The notes under the pieces: model-generated | What the model saw: only the letters and a program-made list of their open reading frames with translations | The model's database searches: none | What the model was told of the DNA's origin: nothing | Position numbers and translations under genes: made by a program | In this document: positions 7,826 to 15,760 of the stretch, piece after piece | Position numbering within the stretch: the first letter of the stretch is position 1 | How the letters are laid out: every line of letters begins with the position of its first letter | Origin: Hyphomicrobiales bacterium | GTDB lineage: Bacteria > Pseudomonadota > Alphaproteobacteria > Rhizobiales > JALURZ01 | Direction of reading: 5' to 3' | DNA: 16,708 bases | Assembly: GCA_027058735.1 (NCBI GenBank) | Contig: JALURZ010000034.1 | Coordinates: 1 to 16,708 of the forward strand

Positions 7826-8437
7826 CTAGATGCCCTGCCCCGGCTTGACGTTACGATTTTCAACCGCGGTTGCCGGATCGCGCGCGACCTGCTTGCCGAT
7901 GGACTGGCGTTTGACATGCGGTTTGTGATGCAGCGTCAGCACGATCGCGCCGATCATCGCGACCAGGAGGACCATCCCGGCGGCCTGAAACACATAAATG
8001 TAATCGGTGTAAAGAACGCGGCCCAGCGCCTCGGTATTGGACAGCCCGTCGGTGGGTGCGGGCGAGGCCAGAACCGAACCGGCGCCCGGCGACACCGCCC
8101 AGCCGCCAAGAACCAGGATCAGTTCGATCAGCAGCACGATGCCGATGGCCGCCCCGACCGGCAGATATTGCAGCATCCCCTCGCGCATTTCGGCGATGTC
8201 GATGTCCAGCATCATGACAACAAACAAGAACAGCACGGCGACCGCGCCGACATAGACAATGACCAGGATCATGGCCACGAATTCCGCGCCCAGAAGAACG
8301 AACAGGGCGGCCGCGTTGAAAAACGCCAAAATCAGATACAGCACCGAATGCACCGGATTTCTGGCCGATATGACCATGAAACCCGCCGCCAGCAGCACGG
8401 CGGAAAACAGGTAGAAAAACAGCGCGGCCAGCGTCAT
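7826..8437 (-). CDS. nuoJ: NADH-quinone oxidoreductase subunit J
   Basis: 203 aa, membrane subunit of complex I with about five helices. The third helix, with YVGAVAVLFLFVVMML at residues 62-77, is the conserved segment whose pi-bulge rearranges during turnover. Y62 and G64 match the conserved positions. The N-terminus has SARNPVHSVLYLILAFFNAA (24-43), typical of the family. A hydrophilic loop (114-140, rich in Ser/Pro/Ala) precedes the last helix (about 148-169), and a polar tail of about 30 residues follows. It begins 32 bases after nuoI. The Shine-Dalgarno is modest: AAGAGGGAAAG lies rather far, about 13 bases, from the ATG. Confidence 0.96.
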   Translation of the reverse strand: MTLAALFFYLFSAVLLAAGFMVISARNPVHSVLYLILAFFNAAALFVLLGAEFVAMILVIVYVGAVAVLFLFVVMMLDIDIAEMREGMLQYLPVGAAIGIVLLIELILVLGGWAVSPGAGSVLASPAPTDGLSNTEALGRVLYTDYIYVFQAAGMVLLVAMIGAIVLTLHHKPHVKRQSIGKQVARDPATAVENRNVKPGQGI

Positions 8438-8469
8438 CTCGGTTTTGTCTTTCCCTCTTGTCCGTCCGC

Positions 8470-8958
8470 CTAGCGGTACGGTGCGTCCAGCTTCATGGCG
8501 GCCGCTATTTCGCGCTCCCAGCGGTCGCCGTTGGTCAGCAGGCGGTCCTTGTCATACAGCAGTTCTTCGCGCGTTTGCGTCGCATATTCGAAATTCGGCC
8601 CCTCCACGATGGCATCGACCGGGCAGGCCTCCTGACAGAACCCGCAATAGATGCATTTCGTCATGTCGATGTCATAGCGCGTTGTGCGCCGGGTGCCGTC
8701 GTTGCGCCGCGGCCCGGCCTCGATCGTGATGGCCTGGGCCGGGCAGACGGCCTCGCACAGCTTGCAGGCAATGCAGCGCTCCTCGCCGCTGGGATATCGC
8801 CGCAGCGCATGTTCGCCGCGAAAGCGCGGGCTCAAGGCGCCCTTTTCGAAGGGATAGTTGATGGTCGCCTTGGGCGCGAAGAAATACCGCATCGACAATA
8901 CGAAGGCCTGAATAAATTCCTTCAGAAACAAGGATTTGGCCGCCAAAGTGAGATTCAT
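8470..8958 (-). CDS. nuoI: NADH-quinone oxidoreductase subunit I (2x 4Fe-4S)
   Basis: 162 aa, peripheral-arm subunit carrying clusters N6a and N6b, which pass electrons toward NuoB and the quinone site. Two classical motifs are intact: C62-C65-C68-C72 (CIACKLCEAVCP) and C102-C105-C108-C112 (CIYCGFCQEACP). An amphipathic N-terminal segment (residues 1-30) should lie on the membrane. The wording NYPFEKGALSPRFRGEHALR (34-53) is very close to alphaproteobacterial and mitochondrial TYKY/NDUFS8. The ATG at 8958 has GGAGAG seven bases upstream, immediately after the stop of the preceding small gene. Length is normal. Confidence 0.98.
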   Translation of the reverse strand: MNLTLAAKSLFLKEFIQAFVLSMRYFFAPKATINYPFEKGALSPRFRGEHALRRYPSGEERCIACKLCEAVCPAQAITIEAGPRRNDGTRRTTRYDIDMTKCIYCGFCQEACPVDAIVEGPNFEYATQTREELLYDKDRLLTNGDRWEREIAAAMKLDAPYR

Positions 8959-8971
8959 CGCAAAGCTCTCC

Positions 8972-9226
8972 TCATCCCCCCCCGAAGCCGGACGCCAGTT
9001 TCGAGCCGAACCCGTAACCGATCAGCGGAAAAACGATCAGACTCACAACCATCACCAGATTCATGACCGTTTCGGGGTGAATGCTGCTCTCCCCGTCTCG
9101 CTGCGCGCGCCGGTAACGCTCCACAATACGCCCATAGGCAACCTTTTTGATCACCACATAGTCGATCGCCCCGATCACCAGCATGACCAGCGCGCCAAGC
9201 AGTCCATATGTGTCCAGTGCGAACAT
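8972..9226 (-). CDS. Small two-helix membrane protein between nuoH and nuoI, function unknown
   Basis: 84 aa; I do not recognise the family. Two hydrophobic segments, about residues 7-26 and 53-72, flank a charged, basic loop (27-52, with KK, ERYRR and QRD). The protein ends in a glycine-rich tail, SGFGGG. By the positive-inside rule the loop should face the cytoplasm. Support for a real gene: it fills the nuoH-nuoI gap exactly on the coding strand, begins 7 bases after the nuoH stop with GGGAG just upstream of the ATG, and ends 13 bases before nuoI. A run of eight G precedes its stop codon. From context it could be an accessory subunit or assembly factor of complex I; that is inference only. 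Unassigned reading frames inside nuo operons are known from Rhodobacter. Confidence 0.78.
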   Translation of the reverse strand: MFALDTYGLLGALVMLVIGAIDYVVIKKVAYGRIVERYRRAQRDGESSIHPETVMNLVMVVSLIVFPLIGYGFGSKLASGFGGG

Positions 9227-9233
9227 CGCTCCC

Positions 9234-10256
9234 TCACGGCGCCAGATCGAAGGCGGTCAGCACGCCGGCGGTCGCCGCCACCCAGAACAGCGAAATGGGC
9301 AGGAACACCTTCCACCCCAGGCGCATAAGCTGGTCATAGCGATAGCGCGGAACGAACGCTTTCACGATCGAGATCATGAAGAACACGAACACGACCTTGC
9401 TGAGAAACCAGAAAATGCCCGGAACCCAGGTGAACGGCGCGAAATCGAACGGCGGCAGCCAGCCGCCCAGAAACAGGATCGTGGCCAGCGCGCACATCAT
9501 CACGATCGCGGCATATTCGCCCAGCATGAACAGAAGATAAGGCGTGGAGGAATATTCCACCATGTATCCCGCCACCAGTTCGGATTCGGCTTCCGGCAGG
9601 TCGAATGGCGGCCGGTTGGTCTCTGCCAGCGCGGAGATGAAAAAGATCACGAACATCGGAAACATGGGCAGGAAATACCAGTTCAAAAATCCCCAGTCGC
9701 CCTTCTGGGCATTGACGATATCGGTGAGGTTGAGCGAGCCGGCCAGCAGCAGCACGGTGACGATGACAAACCCGATGGACACTTCGTAAGACACCATCTG
9801 GGCGGCCGAGCGCAGCGCCCCGAGAAATGCGTATTTCGAGTTCGACGCCCACCCCCCCATGATGACGCCGTAGACCCCCAGCGAGGAAATCGCGAAAATA
9901 TACAAGATGCCGACATTGATGTCGGCCACGACCCAGCCCTCGGCGACCGGCAGCACGGCCCAGGCCGACAGCGCCAGCACGCAGGTCACCAGCGGAGCCA
10001 GCATAAATACCGCCTTGTTGGCGCCGGCGGGGATGACCACCTCCTTGAACACGAATTTCAGCAGATCCGCGAACGACTGCATGAGCCCCCACGGGCCCAC
10101 GACATTGGGGCCGCGCCGCAACTGCACGGCAGCCCAGATCTTGCGGTCGGCATAGAGCAGGAACGCAATCACGATCAGCAGCGCCACGAGAAGCCCCAGC
10201 GACTGCCCCGTCATGATCAGCAGCGGAACGCCATATGTCCAGAAGATGTCAGCCAT
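9234..10256 (-). CDS. nuoH: NADH-quinone oxidoreductase subunit H
   Basis: 340 aa, about eight membrane helices. It anchors the peripheral arm and shapes the quinone chamber and the first proton route. Signature 1 runs through ADRKIWAAVQLRRGPNVVGP (36-55) and continues to KFVFKE (67-72). Signature 2 is ETNRPPFDLPEAESELVAGY (212-231). E157 in SYEVSIG matches a conserved quinone-channel glutamate. The ATG at 10256 lies 8 bases inside the end of nuoG, so the genes overlap. Length and both signatures are intact. Confidence 0.98.
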   Translation of the reverse strand: MADIFWTYGVPLLIMTGQSLGLLVALLIVIAFLLYADRKIWAAVQLRRGPNVVGPWGLMQSFADLLKFVFKEVVIPAGANKAVFMLAPLVTCVLALSAWAVLPVAEGWVVADINVGILYIFAISSLGVYGVIMGGWASNSKYAFLGALRSAAQMVSYEVSIGFVIVTVLLLAGSLNLTDIVNAQKGDWGFLNWYFLPMFPMFVIFFISALAETNRPPFDLPEAESELVAGYMVEYSSTPYLLFMLGEYAAIVMMCALATILFLGGWLPPFDFAPFTWVPGIFWFLSKVVFVFFMISIVKAFVPRYRYDQLMRLGWKVFLPISLFWVAATAGVLTAFDLAP

Positions 10257-12354
10257 CCGTTCCGGTTCCCTTCGCTTCGCCGCGATGGAGCTTGCTCAGT
10301 TCGGCCATGATGCGCGATGCGCGCGCGATGGGATTGGTCAGGAAGAAATCCTCGACAGGGGGGGCAAACGGCGCCGCGCCGGGTTTTCCTGAACCGTTCG
10401 CCAGTTTCACAAGCCCAGCCGGATCGCCCGGCTCGATCACGTCGATCCGCGCCAGATGCGGATGCGCCCCGTAAAGCGCGCCGCGCAGCTCTTCCAGCGT
10501 GTTGTAGGGCAGCGTGCAGCCAAGATGCTGCGACAAGGCGCGCAGGATGGCCCAGTCTTCGCGGGCATCGCCCGGCGGGAATACGGCCCGGCGCGCCAGT
10601 TGCACCCGGCCTTCCATATTGACATAGGTGCCGCTTTTTTCGGTGAAGCAGGCACCGGGCAAAATCACGTCGGCCGCATGCGCGCCCCTGTCTCCATGGC
10701 TGCCCTGATAGACGACGAAGGCGCCATCGAGCAGGCGGGTGTCGATTTCGTCGGCGCCCAGCAGATAGACGAACCCGATATCGCCCGACCGGGCGCCCTC
10801 CAAAATGCCCGCCGTGTCGCAGCCGCCCTTGTGCGGCAGAAACCCGATATCGAGGGCGCCGACCCGCGAAGCGGCCCGATGCAGGACATTGAACCCGTTC
10901 CAGTCCGCGCCTTTGGCCAGCGCCCCGCAATCAACGGCAATGCGCGCGGCAAGCGCGAGCACCGCGCCGGCGTCCTTTCGCGTCAGCGCTCCCGACCCCA
11001 CGATGATCATCGCGCGTTCAGCGCGCGCCAGCACGCTGCTGAACTTGTGCGAACCGGCGGCCAGTTCCTTGAGGGTCTGCGGACCGGCCCCCAGATGGCG
11101 CACATCATAGGTCAGATCGGCAGGCTCGCCCACCAGCCCGACCGGCAACTGCTTTGCCAGCCAGGTTTTGCGGATGCGGGCATTGAGAACAGCGGCCTCG
11201 AGCCGCGGGTTGGCGCCAACGAGCAGGATGGCATCGGCATCCTCGATGCCGGCAATCGTGGAATTGAACAGATAGCCGGCGCGCCCCGCCCTGTCATCGA
11301 GCGCCAGGCCCGGCTCACGGCAATCCATGTTGTTGACACCCAGGCGCTGCATCAGGTCCTTCAGCGCGAAGATTTCCTCCCCCCCCGCCAGGTCGCCGCA
11401 CAGGGCGGCCATCCGCGCAGGGCCTACTGATTTGACCGCGGCCGCGATACTGGCGAAGGCCTCATCCCAGCTTGCCGCCTCCAGCCTGCCGCCGCGGCGC
11501 ACATAGGGCTGGTCGAGGCGCTGAACTTTCAATCCGTCCCAGATGAAGCGCGCCTTGTCGGAGATCCATTCCTCGTTCACATCGTCGTGGATGCGCGGCA
11601 TGATGCGCATGATGTCGCGGCCCCGCGAATCGACGCGGATGTTGCAGCCGAGTGCGTCCATCACGTCGATCGTTTCGGTTTTGCGCAGTTCCCACGAGCG
11701 CGACGTGAACGCGAAGGGCTTCGAAGTCAGCGCGCCGACCGGACACAGATCAATGACATTGCCCGAAAGCTCCGATGTCATGGCGCGTTCCAGATAGGTG
11801 GTGATTTCCATATCCTCCCCGCGCCCGATCGCGCCGAGGTCCTCGACACCGGCCACCTCGCTGGCAAAACGCACGCAGCGCGTGCAGTGGATGCACCGGG
11901 TCATCGTGGTCTTGACCAGTGGGCCGAGATATTTCTCCTCCACCGCACGCTTGTTTTCCGCATAGCGGCTGGTATCGACCCCGTAGGCCATGGCCTGGTC
12001 CTGCAGGTCGCATTCCCCGCCCTGGTCGCAGATCGGGCAGTCGAGCGGATGGTTGATGAGCAGGAATTCCATCACCCCTTCGCGCGCCGCCTTGACGAGG
12101 GGCGAATCCGTGCGGATTTGCGGCGGCGTGCCGTCGGGATTGGGGCGCAGGTCATTGACGCTGAGGGCGCAGGAGGCCTGGGGCTTCGGCGCGCCCACCC
12201 ATTCGACCAGGCACATGCGGCAGTTGCCGGCGATCGACAGGCGCTCGTGAAAACAGAACCGCGGAATCTCCGCCCCGCTCATCTCACAGGCCTGCAGCAG
12301 CGTGATGCCGTCGGGAGCATCGATTTCCTGGCCGTCTATGATCAGTTTCGCCAT
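10249..12354 (-). CDS. nuoG: NADH-quinone oxidoreductase subunit G
   Basis: 701 aa, the large Fe-S subunit of the NADH module, cytoplasmic. The ferredoxin-like N-terminus binds a 2Fe-2S cluster with C34, C45, C48 and C62. A His-liganded 4Fe-4S site follows with H102, C106, C109 and C115. A second 4Fe-4S site has C154, C157, C160 and C204. The C-terminal two thirds are a molybdopterin-oxidoreductase-like domain. The extra N7 cysteine set of E. coli and Thermus is not seen, as expected for this class. The frame is open 91 codons upstream, but that part is Arg/Gly-rich shadow of nuoF. The ATG at 12354 begins MAKLIIDGQEIDA, the proper family start, with GGAG about eight bases before it. An eight-base G run lies at 11379-11386 inside the coding part. 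Confidence 0.97.
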   Translation of the reverse strand: MAKLIIDGQEIDAPDGITLLQACEMSGAEIPRFCFHERLSIAGNCRMCLVEWVGAPKPQASCALSVNDLRPNPDGTPPQIRTDSPLVKAAREGVMEFLLINHPLDCPICDQGGECDLQDQAMAYGVDTSRYAENKRAVEEKYLGPLVKTTMTRCIHCTRCVRFASEVAGVEDLGAIGRGEDMEITTYLERAMTSELSGNVIDLCPVGALTSKPFAFTSRSWELRKTETIDVMDALGCNIRVDSRGRDIMRIMPRIHDDVNEEWISDKARFIWDGLKVQRLDQPYVRRGGRLEAASWDEAFASIAAAVKSVGPARMAALCGDLAGGEEIFALKDLMQRLGVNNMDCREPGLALDDRAGRAGYLFNSTIAGIEDADAILLVGANPRLEAAVLNARIRKTWLAKQLPVGLVGEPADLTYDVRHLGAGPQTLKELAAGSHKFSSVLARAERAMIIVGSGALTRKDAGAVLALAARIAVDCGALAKGADWNGFNVLHRAASRVGALDIGFLPHKGGCDTAGILEGARSGDIGFVYLLGADEIDTRLLDGAFVVYQGSHGDRGAHAADVILPGACFTEKSGTYVNMEGRVQLARRAVFPPGDAREDWAILRALSQHLGCTLPYNTLEELRGALYGAHPHLARIDVIEPGDPAGLVKLANGSGKPGAAPFAPPVEDFFLTNPIARASRIMAELSKLHRGEAKGTGTDG

Positions 12355-12359
12355 GGCCC

Positions 12360-13670
12360 CTACTCCGCCGCCTCGACCCGCCTCGCGCCATCCCCGGCGG
12401 CCTTTGCGGCATATTGGTCGATGCGCTCCTCGATAACGGGACGAAAATGACGGATCAGCCCCTGCACCGGCCAGGCCGCCGCATCGCCGAGCGCGCAGAT
12501 GGTATGGCCCTCGACCTGTCTGGTCACCTGCAGCAGCATGTCGATTTCGCGCTTTTCCGCGCGGCCTTCGGCCATCCGGCTGATCACGCGCCACATCCAG
12601 CCGGTTCCCTCGCGGCATGGCGTGCATTGTCCGCAGCTTTCATGCTTGTAGAAATAAGACAACCGCGCGATGGCGCGGATGATGTCCGTTGACTTGTCCA
12701 TGACGATGACCGCCGCCGTGCCGAGACCGGATTTTTGCTCCTTAAGACTGTCGAAGTCCATCAACAGGTCCTTGCAGGCCGCCGCCGGCAGGCAGGGAAC
12801 CGACGAGCCGCCGGGGATGACGGCGAGCAGGTTGTTCCAGCCGCCGCGCACACCACCGGCATGTTTGTCGATCAGTTCGCGAAACGGGATGCCCATTTCC
12901 TCTTCCACATTGCAGGGCTTGTTCACGTGGCCGGAAATGCTGAACAGCTTGGTGCCGGTGTTGTTGGGCCGCCCGAGGCTTGAAAACCAGACCGCGCCGC
13001 GGCGCAGGATTGCCCCGGTCACTGCGATGCTTTCCACGTTGTTGACGGTGGTGGGCGCGCCATAAAGGCCCACATTGGCCGGGAACGGCGGCTTCATGCG
13101 CGGCATTCCCTTCTTGCCCTCAAGACTTTCAAGCAGGGCCGTTTCCTCGCCGCAAATATAGGCGCCCGCGCCATGATGCACGAACAGGTCGAATGTCCAG
13201 CCCGAGCCACAGGCATTCTTGCCGATCAGCCCCGCGTCATAGGCTTCATCGATTGCGGCCTGCAGGCGTTCACGCTCGTGAATGAACTCGCCGCGAATAT
13301 AGATGTAGCAGGCATGCGCCCGCATGGCGTAGGAGGCAAGCAGGCAGCCCTCGATGAGCAGGTGCGGATCATGGCGCATGATCTCACGGTCCTTGCAGGT
13401 GCCCGGCTCCGATTCATCGGCATTGACCACCAGATAGTTGGGCCGGCCATCGCTTTTCTTCGGCATGAACGACCATTTGAGGCCCGTTGGAAACCCGGCC
13501 CCGCCGCGCCCGCGCAGGCCCGAGGCCTTGACCTCGTCAACGATCCAGTCATGCCCCCTGGCCATCAGCCCTTTGGTGCCATCCCACGCGCCACGGCGTT
13601 TCGCGCCGCGCAGACGCCAGTCATGCAGACCATAGAGATTGGTGAAAATGCGATCCCTGTCCGACAGCAC
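12360..13670 (-). CDS. nuoF: NADH-quinone oxidoreductase subunit F (NADH/FMN-binding)
   Basis: 436 aa from a GTG start. It oxidises NADH, holds FMN, and passes electrons to its own 4Fe-4S cluster (N3). The flavin/NADH glycine motif GRGGAGFPTG is at residues 54-63, and GAGAYICGEETALLESLEG at 167-185. The cluster ligands are C346, C349, C352 (ESCGQCTPCREG) and C392. The GTG at 13670 opens LSDRDRIFTNLYGLHDW, the family's usual beginning, and AGGGGG overlaps the nuoE TAG just upstream. A longer open frame to 13769 adds 33 residues from out-of-frame nuoE and is rejected. It starts 4 bases after nuoE and ends 5 bases before nuoG. Confidence 0.96.
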   Translation of the reverse strand: MLSDRDRIFTNLYGLHDWRLRGAKRRGAWDGTKGLMARGHDWIVDEVKASGLRGRGGAGFPTGLKWSFMPKKSDGRPNYLVVNADESEPGTCKDREIMRHDPHLLIEGCLLASYAMRAHACYIYIRGEFIHERERLQAAIDEAYDAGLIGKNACGSGWTFDLFVHHGAGAYICGEETALLESLEGKKGMPRMKPPFPANVGLYGAPTTVNNVESIAVTGAILRRGAVWFSSLGRPNNTGTKLFSISGHVNKPCNVEEEMGIPFRELIDKHAGGVRGGWNNLLAVIPGGSSVPCLPAAACKDLLMDFDSLKEQKSGLGTAAVIVMDKSTDIIRAIARLSYFYKHESCGQCTPCREGTGWMWRVISRMAEGRAEKREIDMLLQVTRQVEGHTICALGDAAAWPVQGLIRHFRPVIEERIDQYAAKAAGDGARRVEAAE

Positions 13671-13674
13671 CGCC

Positions 13675-14574
13675 CTACCCCCTGCCCGCCAGTTTCCTGG
13701 CCTGGGCGATCCATTTTTCCCGCTCGATACGCCCCTTGAATCGCAAATGCCCGTCCACCCATGCAACATTGCCTTTCGACCATGCGGCTATCTGGTGGAA
13801 ATGGAACACGCCCAAATCGTTCAAGATGCCCTCCAGCTTCGGGCCGATGCCCTTGATGCGCTTGAGATCATCGCCGGCACCTGAACGCGGCGATTTGAGA
13901 AACTTCGGCTTCGCTGCTTTGGCGGCGGATTTCGCGGACCGCTTCGTCTTCGGCGTGAAACCGGCCGCATTGTAGAGTTTGGGGTCCAGCAACGTCGTCG
14001 GGCCATTGGAGGGGGCCGATCCCTCGCGCCCGGTCTGGGACCCGGTCTTGATCTGTTTGCCGGCGCGAAGATCACCCAGAAGTTTCGTGAAAATACGGGC
14101 GTCGAGGTCTTCGTAATAGTCGTCGTTGATCTGCACCATGGGCGCATTGCAACAGGCGCCAAGGCACTCAACCTCCGCCCACGAAAACAGCCCGTCTTCA
14201 CTCACGGTGCGCTCAGGGCCGATCAGCGTCCTGCAAACCGCCTTCAGATCGTCCGCCCCGCGCAGCCAGCACGGGGTCGTGCCGCACAGTTGAACGAAGT
14301 GGCGGCCCACGGGCTGAAGATTGAACATGGAATAGAAGGTGGCGATTTCCATCACGCGGATCACGGGCATGTCGAGAAACTTCGCGACATACTCGATCGC
14401 CGGGCGCGGCAGCCAGTTGTCATTCTGCTTTTGCGCCTGCCACAGCAGGGGAACCACCGCGCTGGCCTTGCGCGTTTTGGGGTATTTCTTGAGCTGCCTG
14501 CGCGCCCAGGACAGGTTGCCGGCGGAAAACCGGAAATTCGCGGGCTGTTCGGCGGCAAGGCGGCGCACACTCAT
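13675..14574 (-). CDS. nuoE: NADH-quinone oxidoreductase subunit E with C-terminal HhH-like extension
   Basis: 299 aa. Residues about 1-175 are the thioredoxin-like NuoE core that carries the 2Fe-2S cluster N1a, with ligands C97 and C102 (CGTTPC) and C137 and C141 (CLGAC). C142 follows directly. The core is followed by a polar linker (about 176-232) rich in Lys/Ala/Ser. A compact domain (about 234-299) then reads DDLKRIKGIGPKLEGILNDL, then FHQIAAW, VDGHLRFKGRIER and WIAQARKLA. That domain resembles the helix-hairpin-helix-like module I know from alphaproteobacterial NuoE and some L21 proteins; E. coli NuoE (about 166 aa) lacks it. The ATG at 14574 overlaps the nuoD TGA (ATGA) with a GAGG upstream. 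The 117-codon open extension upstream is nuoD shadow. Confidence 0.96.
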   Translation of the reverse strand: MSVRRLAAEQPANFRFSAGNLSWARRQLKKYPKTRKASAVVPLLWQAQKQNDNWLPRPAIEYVAKFLDMPVIRVMEIATFYSMFNLQPVGRHFVQLCGTTPCWLRGADDLKAVCRTLIGPERTVSEDGLFSWAEVECLGACCNAPMVQINDDYYEDLDARIFTKLLGDLRAGKQIKTGSQTGREGSAPSNGPTTLLDPKLYNAAGFTPKTKRSAKSAAKAAKPKFLKSPRSGAGDDLKRIKGIGPKLEGILNDLGVFHFHQIAAWSKGNVAWVDGHLRFKGRIEREKWIAQARKLAGRG

Positions 14575-15749
14575 CGGTCGACCTCGCCGAACACGATATC
14601 GAGCGACCCGAGAACCGCCGAGACATCGGCGAGCATATGTCCCCGGCACAGAAAATCCATGGCCTGGAGATGGGCAAATCCCGGCGCGCGGATCTTGCAC
14701 CGGTAGGGCTTGTTGGAGCCGTCGGACACCAGATAAACGCCGAACTCGCCCTTGGGCGCTTCGACGGCGGCATATACCTCCCCGGCCGGCACATGATAGC
14801 CCTCGGTATAGAGCTTGAAATGGTGGATCAGCGCTTCCATGGAGCGCTTCATCTCCGGGCGCTTGGGCGGCACAACCTTGTTGTTGGCCGCCGACACCGG
14901 GCCCGGCTTCATCTTTTCGATGCACTGCTTCATGATTTTCACCGACTGGCGCATCTCTTCCATGCGAATCAGATAGCGGTCGTAGCAGTCACCGTTCTTG
15001 CCGACGGGGATTTCGAATTCAAGATCGGAATAACATTCATAGGGCTGGGCGCGGCGCAGATCCCACGGCGCGCCTGATCCGCGCACCATGACGCCGGAAA
15101 ACCCCCAGGCAAGAGCGTCATCGAGCGAAATCGCGGCGATATCCACATTGCGCTGCTTGAAAATGCGGTTGTGGGTCAACAGGCCTTCGATATCGTCGAC
15201 CACCTTGAGGAACGGGTCGCAAAAATCGAGAATGTCGCCCAGCAGCGCTTCGGGCAGATCCTGATGCACGCCGCCGGGGCGAATATAGGCGGCATGCATC
15301 CGGCTGCCGCTGGCGCGCTCGTAAAACACCATCAGCTTTTCGCGTTCTTCGAATCCCCACAGCGGCGGGGTGAGCGCGCCCACATCCAGAGCCTGCGTGG
15401 TGACGTTGAGCAGATGGCTCAACAACCGGCCGATCTCCGAATAAAGAACCCGGATCAACTGCCCGCGGATCGGCACCTCAAGCCCCAGCAGACGTTCGAC
15501 CGCCAGGGCAAACGCGTGCTCCTGGTTCATCGGCGCGACATAGTCGAGCCGGTCGAAATACGGAACGGCCTGCAGATAGGTCTTGTGCTCGATCAGTTTC
15601 TCGGTGCCGCGATGCAGCAGTCCGATATGCGGATCGACCCGCTCGACCACCTCGCCATCCAGCTCCAGCACCAGCCGCAAAACGCCATGGGCGGCGGGGT
15701 GCTGCGGCCCGAAGTTGATGGTGAAATTGCGATTTTCCGCCTGCGCCAT
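14571..15749 (-). CDS. nuoD: NADH-quinone oxidoreductase subunit D
   Basis: 392 aa, the 49-kDa-type subunit that, with NuoB, forms the ubiquinone-reduction pocket. GPQHPAAHG is at residues 14-22, and H21 should be the quinone-headgroup histidine. Y70 in FDRLDYVAPMNQEHA is the likely matching tyrosine; both assignments come from remembered alignments. LHRGTEKLIE (45-54) and the C-terminal CRGHMLADVSAVLGSLDIVF lie where the hydrogenase-related fold expects them. It is a separate gene from nuoC, unlike E. coli where the two are fused. It starts 11 bases after nuoC and overlaps nuoE by four bases. Length is normal. Confidence 0.98.
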   Translation of the reverse strand: MAQAENRNFTINFGPQHPAAHGVLRLVLELDGEVVERVDPHIGLLHRGTEKLIEHKTYLQAVPYFDRLDYVAPMNQEHAFALAVERLLGLEVPIRGQLIRVLYSEIGRLLSHLLNVTTQALDVGALTPPLWGFEEREKLMVFYERASGSRMHAAYIRPGGVHQDLPEALLGDILDFCDPFLKVVDDIEGLLTHNRIFKQRNVDIAAISLDDALAWGFSGVMVRGSGAPWDLRRAQPYECYSDLEFEIPVGKNGDCYDRYLIRMEEMRQSVKIMKQCIEKMKPGPVSAANNKVVPPKRPEMKRSMEALIHHFKLYTEGYHVPAGEVYAAVEAPKGEFGVYLVSDGSNKPYRCKIRAPGFAHLQAMDFLCRGHMLADVSAVLGSLDIVFGEVDR

Positions 15750-15760
15750 CGGTCCGCCGC

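Noticed and set aside
8438..8469. Promoter in the nuoI-nuoJ gap
   Set aside because: The gap is only 32 bases, purine-rich, and contains no spaced -35/-10 pair.
9183..10310. A 375-codon open frame on the plus strand opposite nuoH
   Set aside because: Same mirror composition, spans gene junctions of the real operon, and has no family features.
12355..12627. A 91-codon N-terminal extension of nuoG
   Set aside because: It lies wholly over nuoF, is Arg/Gly-rich, and the ATG at 12354 gives the canonical NuoG start with a proper ribosome site.
13671..13769. A 33-codon extension of nuoF to an earlier start
   Set aside because: Overlaps nuoE out of frame. The GTG at 13670 has AGGGGG upstream and begins the conserved LSDRDRIFTNLYG.
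14575..14925. A 117-codon N-terminal extension of nuoE
   Set aside because: It overlaps nuoD out of frame. The ATG at 14574 in an ATGA overlap gives a family-typical start.
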